Notes under the pieces: model-generated
Database searches by the model: none
What the model was told of the DNA's origin: nothing
What the model saw: only the letters and a program-made list of their open reading frames with translations
Translations under genes and position numbers: made by a program
Part shown: in pieces, positions 1 through 11,477 of the stretch
How positions within the stretch are numbered: position 1 is the stretch's first letter
Layout of the letters: every line of letters begins with the position of its first letter
NCBI RefSeq assembly: GCF_910592395.1
Contig: NC_088318.1
Coordinates: forward strand, 16,120,349 to 16,184,348
DNA from: Lineus longissimus
Lineage: Eukaryota > Nemertea > Pilidiophora > Heteronemertea > Lineidae
DNA: 64,000 nt
Direction: 5' to 3'

Positions 1-141
1 TTTAAATCAAGATTTACTCATTGTTAACAAAATTTACATTAAACAATTAGAAGTGCAAGCTTTGAGAACAAAACTTTACATTTTTTGCCAACTTAGTCGG
101 AAGCATTCGGTCTTTTCCGGTCGACGTGCATATTTTTCCAC

Positions 142-151
142 AAGATGGCGG
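142..151 (+). promoter_or_regulatory. YY1-like AAGATGGCGG motif and possible extra 5' exon
   Basis: AAGATGGCGG matches the start-site-associated YY1 element of many animal housekeeping promoters. The embedded ATG at 145 opens a 20-codon frame (145-205) that ends at a good donor (GT at 206, followed by AAGTAG) in phase 1. WDR88 exon 2 needs phase 0, so this frame is not simply an alternative WDR88 start. It could be untranslated leader or the first exon of another transcript. The rest of 1-358 shows no recognisable coding sequence. Confidence 0.35.
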
Positions 152-358
152 TAAAAATGGCAGAGAGATTTACCTGTCGGTCAGTGATGCATCCGCAGTA
201 TCTTTGTAAGTAGAATTTGGAGTCTGATGTCGTCAAACGATTCATTGCGCGACCGCTTTACGGCATAGCGGCAAGTAAACAAATCCTGGTTTACTCCTGT
301 CAAAAAGTGCTGAATTTTCCTACTTTTCTCAGCCCGATTTCCATATTGTCTTGCTAGA

Positions 359-3300
359 ATGATTCCTAAAGACCCCAACGCAGGGCTTGACCCATTGGCG
401 TTGGAATTAACTCATGAGATAAACATGGAATTAAAGAAACAAGAAGCGCAACAAAATCAGCTGCTGTCAAACATGTCAAACTGGGAACATCAAGATCTTG
501 CACAGGTATACCACAATTTTACTCATCAAAGAGGCATTCGTGAAAATGAAATAATCAAACAAGCTTTCTACTTTGTTCAGACAGGAGAGTCGACAAACTA
601 CCGAGGTGTCCCCATAGTGGGGGAATCTTCCCGTCAGACCTGTCCGCTTCATGCGGACCCTATGGCCAATTGCATGTACATTCTCACTTGCCAGTGCCAC
701 ACCCAGTCCCAGGTCATTGGGCTTGTTTGAAAGATATGACCATGCCTTCTTCTCCCATAAAACCCGCAGCCATGTCATGAGCTGCTCCCAGTTTTTGTCA
801 ATAAGTTACATGTATGAATTTAACATGGTGAATATTGATTTGACCCATTTTTCAGACTCCTTATAAAGTTGGATGCAAATTTGAAAAAACCATAGGACTG
901 TTGAGCTTGACGCAGAACACGACAATCAAGGTTGTTCAGTTGGCCTTCTTACATATACACAATTCATTCATAATTAAATTTCCTTGTTATTTTGTTATCG
1001 TTGTGGTTACTGTTATGATTGTTTCTGTTTTCTGTTTTCATTATCGACATCATTTGATATTATCATCATTTATAGCTTAAATAATTTGGCAAATCTATGG
1101 TGCCTTTTAATGTATAAAATTATAGTAAAAGATACTTAGAAATCACTATGCAGACCAGGATAAGATAAGGTTGTGTAACAAACTGGGGTCATGGGGCACA
1201 TCAATCATCTCCTCGTTGACGTTATCATTAATAGGTCGTTCTATCCATTATTGCAGGTTAAAATCCGAGTTCTCCGAGGCCATGAAGATGCCGTCAAGAC
1301 GTGTCAGTTTTGTTTTGATGATAAAAAGATTTTATCAGCATCTTACGATAAAAGCATCCGGCTTTGGGACTTTGAGACAGGTGCCCTCATACATAAGTAT
1401 GATAGTGGTCATGTCCAGTACGTCTCTGGAGCCAGGATGAGTCCCTGTAATTCAAGGTGAGAAATATTGTCCCCTAACCCTATATCTTTGATATCAAATG
1501 TGCGTTGGGGCCGTAATTATTACCCAAGCATCCAACTGGGGTCAGTTTTGTAACTAAAGTTACTATACAACATAATGGGCACGTGCAAAGTTGTTTATAA
1601 GACTAAGAGCATGGGCTTATACGAGCGATGACACAGTACATATACCTAATATAATTTCTCATTTCAGGTTTGCCTCTTGTGGTTGGGACAAAAGACTCAA
1701 TATTTGGGATGTTGAAACTGGAGAAATATTGGTAAGATTTAACTTTTTAAAAGTTATTTTACATTTTAATCCAGAACCGAAGACGTTGAAACTGACACTT
1801 CTTCTCGCACAGTGGTAGTGATTGTAAAGGAATGGAATGATACCTTTGTTTCTGCAAGTGATGATTTTTGTTGGATACCGTACATAAATTGACATTGCTA
1901 ATTTCAGTGGACAGGCGACCATCATGGTATTGTAACATGCTGTGATTATTCCTCTGACGGAGGTCTGATTGTGACAGGGTCTGACCTGGACTTCAAAGTT
2001 CGAGTCTGGGATGCAAGGAGTGGCAAAGTAGTCAAAGAAATGAAAGGTTTGATACTTGTGTTCTAAGATTTAAACACAAAATGAATGCAAGGGCTGACCG
2101 TGATGCTGGTACACCATGATATCAGCTGAGTATCAGGCCCACGGGGCTCTTGTTCCATCAATGCTTAGATCAGCAAAAGCTATTCCTCTGTAAGCATACA
2201 TCACTTGACACGGTTGAGCTACTTCACATAACGTCACGCAAGTCTGGAATATCTTTTCAGTTCACCCTACTCATTACAACTTTTTCTCTCTCTGTTTTTA
2301 GATCTTCATAAAAGTACCATAACAAGTTGCCAGTTTAGTCCAATGAATGACAGAATCGTGACCACATCAATGGATAAGACAACCAAATTCTTCGATATGA
2401 AGAGCGAACAAACAACCTTAACCCTTGAGTATGTAAACTACTCTGTAACTTTTCTTTTAAATAATTGGATTCCTCTCAATGGAGTTTGAAGTTTTGAATC
2501 AATTAGTGACTGACTGTTAGTATTATTGCAGTTTGCCTATCGAGTTGTGATGACTCCTGACTGGGTTTACAGTATGTGATTTCGGTATTTCCCTTTCAAG
2601 AAATCCAGAATGGTACGGTATATTCACAAATTGCTATTTTCTAGGGGCCACATCAATGCCATAAGTGATGCCAGCTTCAGTCAAGATGAGCGATGGCTGG
2701 CGACATCGTCGTGGGACAAGACTATACAGCTCTGGGATATCTCGACTGGAATGTATCGATCTGAGGGCCCCAAGACGCTCAACAAGGGACACGAAGGCTC
2801 GGTCAGCTGTTGTTCTTTTAGTTCTAATGGTGAGTCGGAGTTAGGAATGTTTTTGTGATAGAAGTCACCTGTAATGCATGTTTTCAACTGATAAACCCGG
2901 GCCTCCATTATAAATAGAGACTGTGCACAAATCACCTATCATTCATGCCTTCAGGCGCGCACGTAGAGCTTCTCTTTTTCACCAGGCAATGCATTAATCC
3001 ATTATATTCCACTATGCATAATGCTTTGGTCTTTGTTGTTATTTCAGGTATGTTGTTGGTGTCGGGATCATATGACCAGAGCGTTGTGGTTTGGGACATT
3101 GAGAACTATGTACAGAAACTAAAACTGCAGGGTCACAGTGACTGGGTGGAAGATGTTGCCTTCTCCAAGGATCATAACTGGATTGTCACTTGCTCAAAGG
3201 TTAGCTGAAATAAGAAATCTTCGAGGTGCCTCTGAATTTTTCTTGAATAACTGCTTTGCCCTACTGTTCTGATGGTTCTGTATTACTGGCTCCGTCTTGC

Positions 3301-3927
3301 TTTTTCATGCAAGGCGAAGTGAGGGTTTACAGGTAGTGAGGTGGTGGTAGGAATTTTATCCATGATTCTAAGGCCTAGGTTTCTTGTCAGCTTCATGAAA
3401 CATGTGTTTAATACAAGTTTACGATATTCATTTGCAGGATAGCACAGTGCGTCTTTGGAACATTGAGCACAGCGAACACATTCCAGTTGTACTGGAAAAT
3501 AAGAGATCGATAGGACTGAAAATAGCCAAGGTGAGGTTTTCTATAACATTGTAAACCAAACTAGGGAAAGATAACATCATAATATAATGGGACAGCGATT
3601 TCAAAGAATACATTTTGCTGAAATAGTTCATGTACATGTGTGATGTGGCCTATACATGTAGATGCGAGCTCATGTCGTCAATGTTTCGAAGCTCCCAAGT
3701 TGCATACATGTAATTATTCTTATCTGCTTTTTTAGTGCCTCAAGTGTGGGAAACCATTCTCCATGGCCCAAATAGACGACGCAGATGTGGTTAACATCTG
3801 TGTATTCTGCCGCCTCGCCAAACGTCAAGAGGCAATCACGTATGACATGATCAATTACTCCGAGCCAATACCAGAAGAACAAGAATCTAAGGCGGCGAAA
3901 GACGGCCCAAATATCGAGACATTTTGA
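359..3927 (+). CDS. WDR88: WDR88-like protein, seven WD40 repeats plus C-terminal CxxC pairs (9 coding exons)
   Basis: Exons: 359-505, 1257-1456, 1668-1731, 1908-2046, 2302-2428, 2645-2829, 3048-3199, 3438-3530, 3736-3927. They total 1299 nt (432 aa) with consistent phases and GT-AG borders. After a Gln-rich helical N-terminus (about residues 1-50) come seven WD repeats, visible as GH...WD units such as RGHEDAV...LWD, GDHHGIV...VWD, EGHINAI...LWD and QGHSDWV...LWN, enough to close one beta-propeller. The last exon encodes C370-x2-C373 and C391-x2-C394, a possible zinc-binding pair, and ends in an acidic tail. WD propellers are protein-interaction scaffolds, and no enzymatic residue is seen. 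Human WDR88 is 472 aa. The WDR88 assignment rests on architecture and the GKPF-type Cys tail, and a related WD protein is the alternative. The ATG at 359 begins the first open exon. Confidence 0.8.
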
Positions 3928-4111
3928 GAAAAGGGCCTAGTTTTTCTTTCATTAAGAATTGAACTATGTAGTAAACATCTACACGTATTGTGAACCATGC
4001 CATTTTCGAGGAGCGAGTGCTCTTGAAATCAACTTTACCACAGTTCGTGAAACATGCCAAAATAACACACACAAAGATTTTCACGGTTTACAGTACCCCG
4101 AATCTGCAACT

Positions 4112-4257
4112 GATCAGAAATCTGTCCATAATGATGACATTCTTGTCTTGGACAGTACTGTCGATCGGAAATCCGTCCATAATGATAACATTCTTGTCTT
4201 GGACAGTACTGTCGATCAGAAATCCGTCCATAATGATTTCATTCTTGTCCTGAACAG
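4112..4257 (+). repeat. Three-copy 51-bp tandem repeat in the WDR88 3' UTR
   Basis: Three consecutive units begin at GATCAG/GATCGG (4112, 4163, 4214), differ by a few substitutions, and lie between the WDR88 stop codon and its poly(A) signal. The period is a multiple of three, so frames stay open through the array, but they lie after the stop and show no protein-like composition. I read it as a UTR minisatellite. Confidence 0.85.
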
Positions 4258-4346
4258 TCGACTGTGCTTGTCAACGAGTCAGTTTTTCGGTACTCTTCTT
4301 GACTGTACATTTTGTAAATATGTTTATATGTGTGAAATTACTTATG

Positions 4347-4352
4347 AATAAA
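4347..4352 (+). terminator. Poly(A) signal AATAAA for WDR88
   Basis: Canonical AATAAA about 420 bases after the WDR88 stop, on the same strand and before the tail-to-tail NGDN gene. No other AATAAA lies between the stop and this site. The remaining 4353-4794 is a short convergent intergenic stretch with nothing else recognised. Confidence 0.6.
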
Positions 4353-4794
4353 GGATTTGTACCACAACTTAGTTATGCTTGCTCATATAGAACTGTTCTC
4401 AGTAAAACTGCTGTGCAAAATTAATGGGTTGTCATCTCAACTTGCCAGGGCCAGCTATACTCAACTCCATTAAGGACATGGATTTGGGTGGAATTTATTC
4501 CTCCCCAATTTGACTGAGGCAATCTGCACACCTTGATTTGCGACAGCATTTGCAAGTCCAAAGGGTGTCTGTTGAAGGGAGGTTCTGCTACTGTATACAA
4601 GGGATAATTAGGCCACTACATGTATCTGTCTCAATCTCAGTTTTGAAGTGAAGAGGGGCAGCCAAAATCTAGTACAGCGTGGATGTCCTGCTTGGTTGTT
4701 ACAGGTGCGAGGTAGAATCAATCCCTGCAGCACAGCAAGTGCAGTTTTTCATGAATAAAACAGACAATTCTAGATAGATTTTAAAACATCAACT

Positions 4795-4800
4795 TTTAAT
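4795..4800 (-). terminator. Poly(A) signal ATTAAA for NGDN
   Basis: ATTAAA on the minus strand, 45 bases past the NGDN stop. It is the common variant of the poly(A) hexamer, and its position implies a very short 3' UTR. Confidence 0.45.
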
Positions 4801-4844
4801 GATGATAATCTAATGTACAGCCAAATCATGGATTAAATGTCCTA

Positions 4845-7517
4845 TTAGAATCGTCTCTTCTTCTTTGAACCTGAAAATGTATAAGGAGTATGGATTTAGA
4901 GACATTTTCTGAAAATATCGACAAAGGACAGACAGAACTCGAGATTTCACATTGTAACCTCAAGGCTCATAAAGAAGGAAACGCCTCAAGTAGGCTCAAT
5001 TCGAGAGCAAGGCAAATTTATATGTTTGTTTTTTTTTCTGGTGGCTAGTTTTTGACAATTGGAAATTTGGGAGTTCTTTCTCACCTTTCTTACTGCCTTT
5101 TCCTTTTGACAGACGTTTCCTCTTCTTCTGTCCAGAACCACCCTGGAAACAAAGATTCATAAAAATATGAGTATGAAAGTGCATGAGCTGCAAATTGCCA
5201 AAGGTTCTGCAGTCATGAGTGGATCTGCAAACTCTTGTTACACATTGGTATTAAATCTATACAGCAGGAGTTGCATGTGTCTCTTGAGATGATTTCATGA
5301 TATAGCTGACACTGTGTACACTCTATTGAGATCTTCACTGCATTACTGTGGGTCAAGCGTCACCAGTTACTAGCATCTAGGTAATGTTTTGGCACTAGTT
5401 TCCTGGAGAAGTTTCCTCATTTTCAAGCAAATGACCCAGCACAATCTTAGCGCAAGAGAAATCACAATTGGGAATCAACTTACCTCAACATCTGCTGCAG
5501 TCATCGTTAGCGCTCCAAAACTCCCGAACTTTGTGATACCATCAATACCAGATGACATTTCTGATTGTCGTTGTGCATGCTTTTCCTGTTTGGTCATTGA
5601 CAGACGAATGAAATTATCCTCTTCGTAATTCTGCTGGTGTTCCATATCATTTTTTCGTTTCCTTGAATGAACGATAGCGGAATTGGCGACCTCTTCTGGT
5701 CCGTGATGGTACTCATTGCGCAGATCTTCCATGATGCTTGCACTTAATGCCTTCTTCTGAGCTTTTGCAAGTCTCATCTCGTCACGATCCTTCTGTGTTA
5801 CGTCACCATCTGAAAAACATACGAAAAGCATTTTAATTCCAATGTAAAATACTTTTTGTTCAATTAATAAAACTTATACATTTCATCGGGTACAACAATT
5901 CATTGACCTCAGAAGAGAGAACCTGCCAATGAGCCGCGTACTTACCATAATAGACTGAAGCCAGTTTGGGCGGAACATATTTCTTCGATTTACTTGTTCC
6001 CTCATCATCATCTGATCCACTCTCATTCTCTTCCTCACCGAACTGAAAAACCAAATGATTGCAATGAGGGGATGCACAGGAAGCATTACTGAATCTTCAA
6101 ATATGAATTCAAATCCAAGAAACACATTATTTTATTGGCTATGATATAAATGCATTTGACACAGTATTCCTATTCAGCAACCAACACATTTTACTATTAC
6201 ATGTTACATTGTTGATTTAAAAATCAAGAAGAAGTAAAGAAGACACCAACCTTGCTGACCATATTTTCAGGATTTGCCTTGAATCTAAGAGGATTGTCAT
6301 TATCTGAAAGGAGACGTTCAATATTAATATATTATTGCGTATTTTTAGTTTTATAAAAAAACTTCATTCTTCTGCAAACATACAATCCACTGGTATGTCC
6401 CAAACATTTTCCTGTATCAGATAGTTTCATTTAGTTCAGACTCAAATACTTTTGGGCATGAATCAGTTTGATTATTAAAATATAGATATGCTCCAGCGAG
6501 AATGAGGCTCAACGAGAGCACATCAAGGCTGCTGATCAGAACAACTTCAATCAAGCAGTACACACCTAGGGCTCCAGTAACAGCAGTTTTTATGACTTTG
6601 TCTATCTGGTATTTTAACTTCCGGTCGATTGGCCGCATTTTCTCCAAAACCTGGAAAGACATTGCGACATACTCATGAATGAACCTTGATATCCAGTGAT
6701 TTGAACGACCAAACATCACAGACAAAGAGTTGTATACTTTTCTTGAAACTACAGACATTGCAGCGTCTTATTCTCCTTCATTTTCCCTGTGATAGTAGTG
6801 TGTTTCTTTATGGCACCACTATACTGACCCAGCGATACACCAATTCAGGCCTGCAGATTACAGAATAGATTCATCTCCTGAGCCAGGCAATCTCCACGAC
6901 AACAATATGGAACTCAGTTTCAACGATTTTAGACTTACCGTTCGAATTTCCACAAGCCTTTCGATGTCAACCAGTCCCTCTATCTGGTTCCCAGTTGACT
7001 TCTGTAGCATGAGGTGGGTGAGGTTGATGAGGTAACTGAGTAGAAGATGATACTTCACTTCGAGGAAGCTGATACCCTGTGGAAAGACAAAAGGAGATTA
7101 CCACGATTTCAGGTCCTTAAACAATCTCATCTCTTAACGTTACCTGGAATGAGCCAAGACAATATACTTGGCAATTTTACAGAAGAACTTTTTTTCTGCG
7201 GACTACAGTATTTTTTTATAAGCTAACTGCAGAGAGAGTCAGTCTAAATCAACCATTACCCGCTAAGTCAGCAGAGACCCTCTCAATTAGGACATTTAGA
7301 TGGCATATTGGTTATTTCAATTCATTTTTACCTCGGTGATATCAAAAGGGTGTTATTCGTTTTCAGTTACAAAAATGCTTTTTTGTACCTTTGCAGTGAC
7401 AATGTCTCCATCCTCCACTTTCTTTGTCACAGCTTTGATGCTTTCAGTCACTTCATTTACTTTAGACTGAATGTCTTGCAGTGTGTTGACGACAGGCGGC
7501 ACATCATTCGCAATCAT
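4845..7517 (-). CDS. NGDN: Neuroguidin, Sas10/Utp3/C1D family (8 coding exons)
   Basis: Minus-strand exons in transcript order: 7517-7389, 7076-6939, 6650-6566, 6303-6251, 6042-5946, 5809-5484, 5142-5085, 4870-4845. They total 912 nt (303 aa) with matched phases; human neuroguidin is about 315 aa. Signatures are GISFLEVK, the LVEIRTVLEKMRPIDRKLKY block of the Sas10/Utp3/C1D domain (about residues 40-125), an acidic DDDE stretch, SKKYVPPKL, and a lysine/arginine-rich nucleolar-type tail. Neuroguidin binds eIF4E and CPEB in translational repression, and the family (yeast Lcp5) belongs to the small-subunit processome, so nucleolus and cytoplasm are expected. The ATG at 7517 lies just 3' of a good acceptor (CTTCTTCAG), so a short upstream exon supplying the true start, as in vertebrates, is likely but was not found. 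Confidence 0.95.
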
Positions 7518-7544
7518 AGCCTGAAGAAGACAAGGTCTCATTAG

Positions 7545-9050
7545 GTCTCGTTAGGCAGGTTTTTTTGGAATATCCTGTAGTAAGACTAAACGGCCTGGTC
7601 AATTTCCGACACCGGACCATCTTTATAAAGTGTGATTTTAGGGACATGAGATACATTATATTCATAAAACTGCATATCGTTGGAAAGATAAATTTCTCAA
7701 CTATGTCACTGATGCACTTTTGATACTTGGACCTTCATGTATAAAGAGAAAACGTGACAACTTTACCATTTTCAGAACTACACTCACCATTTTCAAGTTG
7801 AAACCATCGAAGGTCAAGGTCGGAGGTTAAAGGTCACAAAAACTATTTGGGAATAATATCACGAGCCACTGTTTTTTTAGCAAAGATTAACTATTGGCCA
7901 GTAAAATTAAGTAAAAAAAACAGGGGGTCAAACATCTAGTTTTTCTAATATGGAGGAAAATTTGCAGAAAACCTAAAAATAGAAACTACGCATTTTATTG
8001 TTGTTGCCGACGTATGTGTACACTGAACTTGGGATGTGCGTCGGCCCCGTGTTGAAATGCCGGTGCGTTTTTCGCTGATTTGTGCAAAATTCAACATATC
8101 TCAAAAGTTCAATGGTTGACCCTTGATTTCTTTTTTGATTTTTGTGTAGTGTAAGCAACTTTCTTTCACGGGAGAATGGTCACTGTAAGAATTATTCAGG
8201 AAGAAATGTATAATATTTGGGGTTTTCCGTGATTGTCCGGCCAAATTGGCAATATTGCCATTTGGGATGGTGAACAGCGCTAGGACTAGGAGCAAATGCG
8301 ACGCTTATGATTTATCTAAAGAAATAAAATGCCTGATTTAACATCCTGCAGAATCAGGGTAATCGGGCGTTTCCAGTGATATACGACACAAATGGGTTTT
8401 CCTCATGCAATCACTTTGGAAACGCATTTTAAAATAGATGTTACGTCCTGTTAATGGGGCACGTCATCATCGCGTACATTCGGGAAAAACTCTCTAACGA
8501 GACCCAAGTCACAATAATCAAAAAGGTTATTTATTCATGGCTTATGGCCAATCTCATTACCAATCTGGCTTCACGGCCTATTAGTGTATTACATCTGACA
8601 CCTTTGTTTGGTTATCTAAGGCAACAACAGACTCAGTCAACCTTGAAGGAAAGTTTGCGTGTGTTACATAAAACCACTACCTGTCACATTTTATACCTTC
8701 CAATGCTTAGTTCAAGCATGCAGTGCAAGCAGAATATTCTTTCTGGCAGGGTGTGCACACTTTGACTCATTTCAACATTATGAAATAGCCAAATTACATG
8801 TGTTCAGCATCAATGTTCCAAAAGGTGGGTGTCACCTACTAAATCTTGACATTATATCGTTTTACAGGCAAAAGGGATTTTGGAAGAGAGCCCAACTTTC
8901 CTTTGATTATTTTTTTGTGGAAAATATGTATTTTTAGGAGTCATTGCATGAGAGAATCAGGCAAAATCTGGTACTTTCATTGGATCTGGCTGAAAGTTGC
9001 TTTTTTCATGACTTGATGATATTATGTATCTGTTTCAATTTGTCATTCCA
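7545..9050. other. Intergenic stretch without a recognised gene
   Basis: This should hold the NGDN promoter and perhaps its first exon. It is AT-rich, with the 14-bp palindrome TGGCAATATTGCCA near 8246-8259 and several random short ORFs. A phrase near 7805-7845 (AAGGTCAAGGT...AAAGGTCAC) resembles wording in the 302-bp repeat array at 25-27 kb, which suggests repeat debris. A frame from 8454 to 8525 ending at a weak donor in phase 0 could lead into the exon at 9052, but this is speculative. Confidence 0.5.
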
Positions 9051-9051
9051 G

Positions 9052-9531
9052 ATGCTAAAAACCCTCTCCGCGATTGCAACTGAAGAATCTTGTATGATTT
9101 GCAAGGGTATGTATATCAGCACGACGATGGATCGGCATGATATGCCATGACCTAGCTCACATTTATTTCCATAATAAGGTCAACCTCTGCCAAAGGAAAG
9201 CAAATCATGTGAAAAATTGAGATTCAACCATTATTTTTCGGCATTTAGTATAATGACTGCTGAGTACTAATACAAATACAAGCAGAAATGCTGTAATTTT
9301 ATTACACATTTGTGCCAATTTAATATTTCAGATGACACAACCTTGTCCGCAATTGCATTCGAAGATTCTTGTTTGATTTCCAAGAAGAAGGGTAGGTATA
9401 GTATCTGGTTATGACTCGTCTGCCTTGTCAATAGAGGTGCCACTGTCAAATCTGTGTTATTGTTGGTAAAATAAACTTGTAACTTGACTCCCACAGATCC
9501 TCAAGGCAGTGAAAATATTCCAGACTTATAA
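9052..9531 (+). CDS. Possible 3' end of a small spliced gene with a duplicated exon
   Basis: Three exon-like blocks with good splice sites and matched phases are 9052-9106, 9332-9391 and 9497-9531 (stop TAA at 9529). The first two encode similar peptides, TLSAIATEESCMICK and TLSAIAFEDSCLISKKK, and are roughly 75% identical in DNA. Both end AAG-G before a donor in phase 1. Joined, they read through to ...GSENIPDL and a stop. The first block starts directly with ATG after its acceptor, so it may hold the start codon after a non-coding exon, or coding exons may lie upstream. An ATTAAA follows near 9660. The family is unknown. Conserved frame between the duplicates supports coding, but the peptide is short and no RNA evidence is available. 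Confidence 0.4.
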
Positions 9532-9863
9532 TTGGCGAGTTATATGGAAAAAGGATGAAACAATTTATTTTGGCATGAAGAATACAAATTACGAAACACA
9601 TTCTAACTGTTATCGCCATTGCAACTTTATTATGTGCACTCTCCTAACTAATCAAAGATATTAAAACTTTCAACATATCCATAATTTGAATTTCAAAATG
9701 AAAGATTTTTATACCAAGAAATGTTTATAAAATGCCGTAATAAATTCGGTACAAATTTTTCCATATCATGTTTTGGTCATGTAATTAAAAATGAATTGAC
9801 AGTGACACTTCTCTCTCCAAATCAGGCGGGTTATTCAAAAGTTGTAACCATAGTAAGATGTTT

Positions 9864-9886
9864 TGTGTGTGTGTGTGTGTGTGTGT
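9864..9886. repeat. (TG)n microsatellite
   Basis: About eleven TG dinucleotides in a row, followed by a G-rich stretch (9909-9935). The remainder of 9660-10700 is intergenic and includes a 17-bp unit (CGTAGTTATCTAGCTAT) repeated about twice at 10034-10067. No convincing gene was seen there. Confidence 0.9.
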
Positions 9887-10714
9887 TTGAGACGGGATAG
9901 GAAAAGGGTGCGGGAGGTCATGTGGGGCGGGGGGGAGAGACTATGGTGACTGTTGTGAGAGTTGGAAGTGTGTCTGATGACCGACTTGCTCATTTTGTAG
10001 CTATTGTTGTTATTCTAGTTGTTAGAGTAGTTATCGTAGTTATCTAGCTATCGTAGTTATCTAGCTATTATAGTTGTTATTCTTTTGTTTCCTGCTTATC
10101 ATCTATTTGAACCTATTCAGCTTTCAGTTGTCCAGGCCAGGCCAGGTGACCAATGACGATGATAGATTGGGTTCGATTCAAGCTGTACGCTTGGTGTATT
10201 TGGTTATCGTGACTGGCGACTTGAGTCTATCTCATCTCATGTCCAAAGCGCGGTGGCTGGGTCCCAGGCATGCTTGCCACTTTGTTCTGCGGTCCTCATC
10301 TAAGTTTCGACGGTGATGACATGGACTTAGGTTCAAAGTACGTGTTCCCTTTGAGTCATTGTGGTTGATTGATGGGGGGAATAAACAGTTGCGTGTCGCT
10401 AGTCATTCAATTGGTCCCCTTGTTTTAGAGTGTTGGCGGGATAAGTCTTACGACTGTTAACAATAGTAAGCAATAGCTGGCCAGCGATCCCCTACCTGAT
10501 CTCGAGGGGGATGGAATGACTGGGGTTAAGACCTGTTGTTAACCTGCGGAATTTCGTCGGATGAAATGTCAGGCGTGTCCGTGTGGGACTTGTGCTGAAC
10601 CTGTTTAGTACATATAACGAAGACATTGGGCTCTTTGGATAACAACAGTGTTCTTCACCTCCTTGTGCCTCACAAAGCTAATAATATACACCCCCTGAAA
10701 TCGACAAGACGGCG

Positions 10715-11477
10715 ATGAAGAAGGAGAGCCGGCCTCCAACTCGTCAGCCGAGAAGACACTGGATGGAACACAAGAAGATGTTGCTGCCAATGTTGGAGCC
10801 ATACAGGGTAAGCATCACTTAGTCGTCAGTTATGTCTGGATTAAAAGAAGATGTCAAAATAACTCTGAAAAAAGTATCAATCTGTCGTACAATTTCAACT
10901 TTATACGTATTGGGGTGCTGCACTCAATTCTGTTCAATCTGTTTTGAAACCTCTTCAACCAATTTGTTCAAGAATGCAATTGAATGTGCTTTGTTGAATT
11001 CGTATTGACTGATTCTCATTAAAACTTGTGGTGTGCGCGTTAATACATATCAAAACAGTCCGTTGACAGGGGTCATGCACACAAGCTTGTGTTCTGTCTT
11101 GATTATCTACTAATTACAACAAAGGGCAGGGACACTCATCCGCGAAAGGCACGTTACTACAATACGTGGCAAGAGTTGCACTTTTCAAATCGAATTGCAT
11201 GCGCATTAGGCCAAGTGTGGTGCAGCCGTTTCGAAACTGGTGTAGCCAATTCGTATTCTGGAGAGTGCTCTCTGGAAAACAGTTTTAAATCGGATTCAGT
11301 GTGAACGCAGCATGCAGTAGAAACACACAGAAATTAGATAAACCCCTCAACAAAATTTATGATTCTTTTTAGGCAGCCCGAGCCAACATTGTACAAGGGC
11401 CACAAGGACAAGGGACACAGGGACAAGGGACACAGGGACAAGGGACACAAAAGACGATATTGCAGTCTACAGGGTGA
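10715..11477 (+). CDS. Possible two-exon small ORF with GQGTQ repeats (65 aa)
   Basis: ATG at 10715, exon 10715-10807 with a strong donor (GG|GTAAGC), then acceptor TTTTTAG at 11372 and exon 11373-11477 ending in TGA. The phases agree (0/0). The predicted peptide is basic first (KKESRPPTRQPRR), then carries three GQGTQ units from a 15-bp tandem repeat. Other frames across the first exon are also open, for example an acidic frame reading DGDEEGEPAS. The structure may therefore be a long non-coding RNA with chance ORFs. No family is recognised. Confidence 0.25.
11407..11451. repeat. 15-bp tandem repeat, three copies
   Basis: GGACAAGGGACACAG repeats three times head to tail inside the putative exon at 11373-11477. 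The period is a multiple of three, so it would encode GQGTQ units if translated. Confidence 0.85.

Noticed and set aside
181-378. Minus-strand 65-codon ORF overlapping the WDR88 start
   Set aside because: No recognisable domain, and it overlaps the likely WDR88 leader; probably a chance frame.
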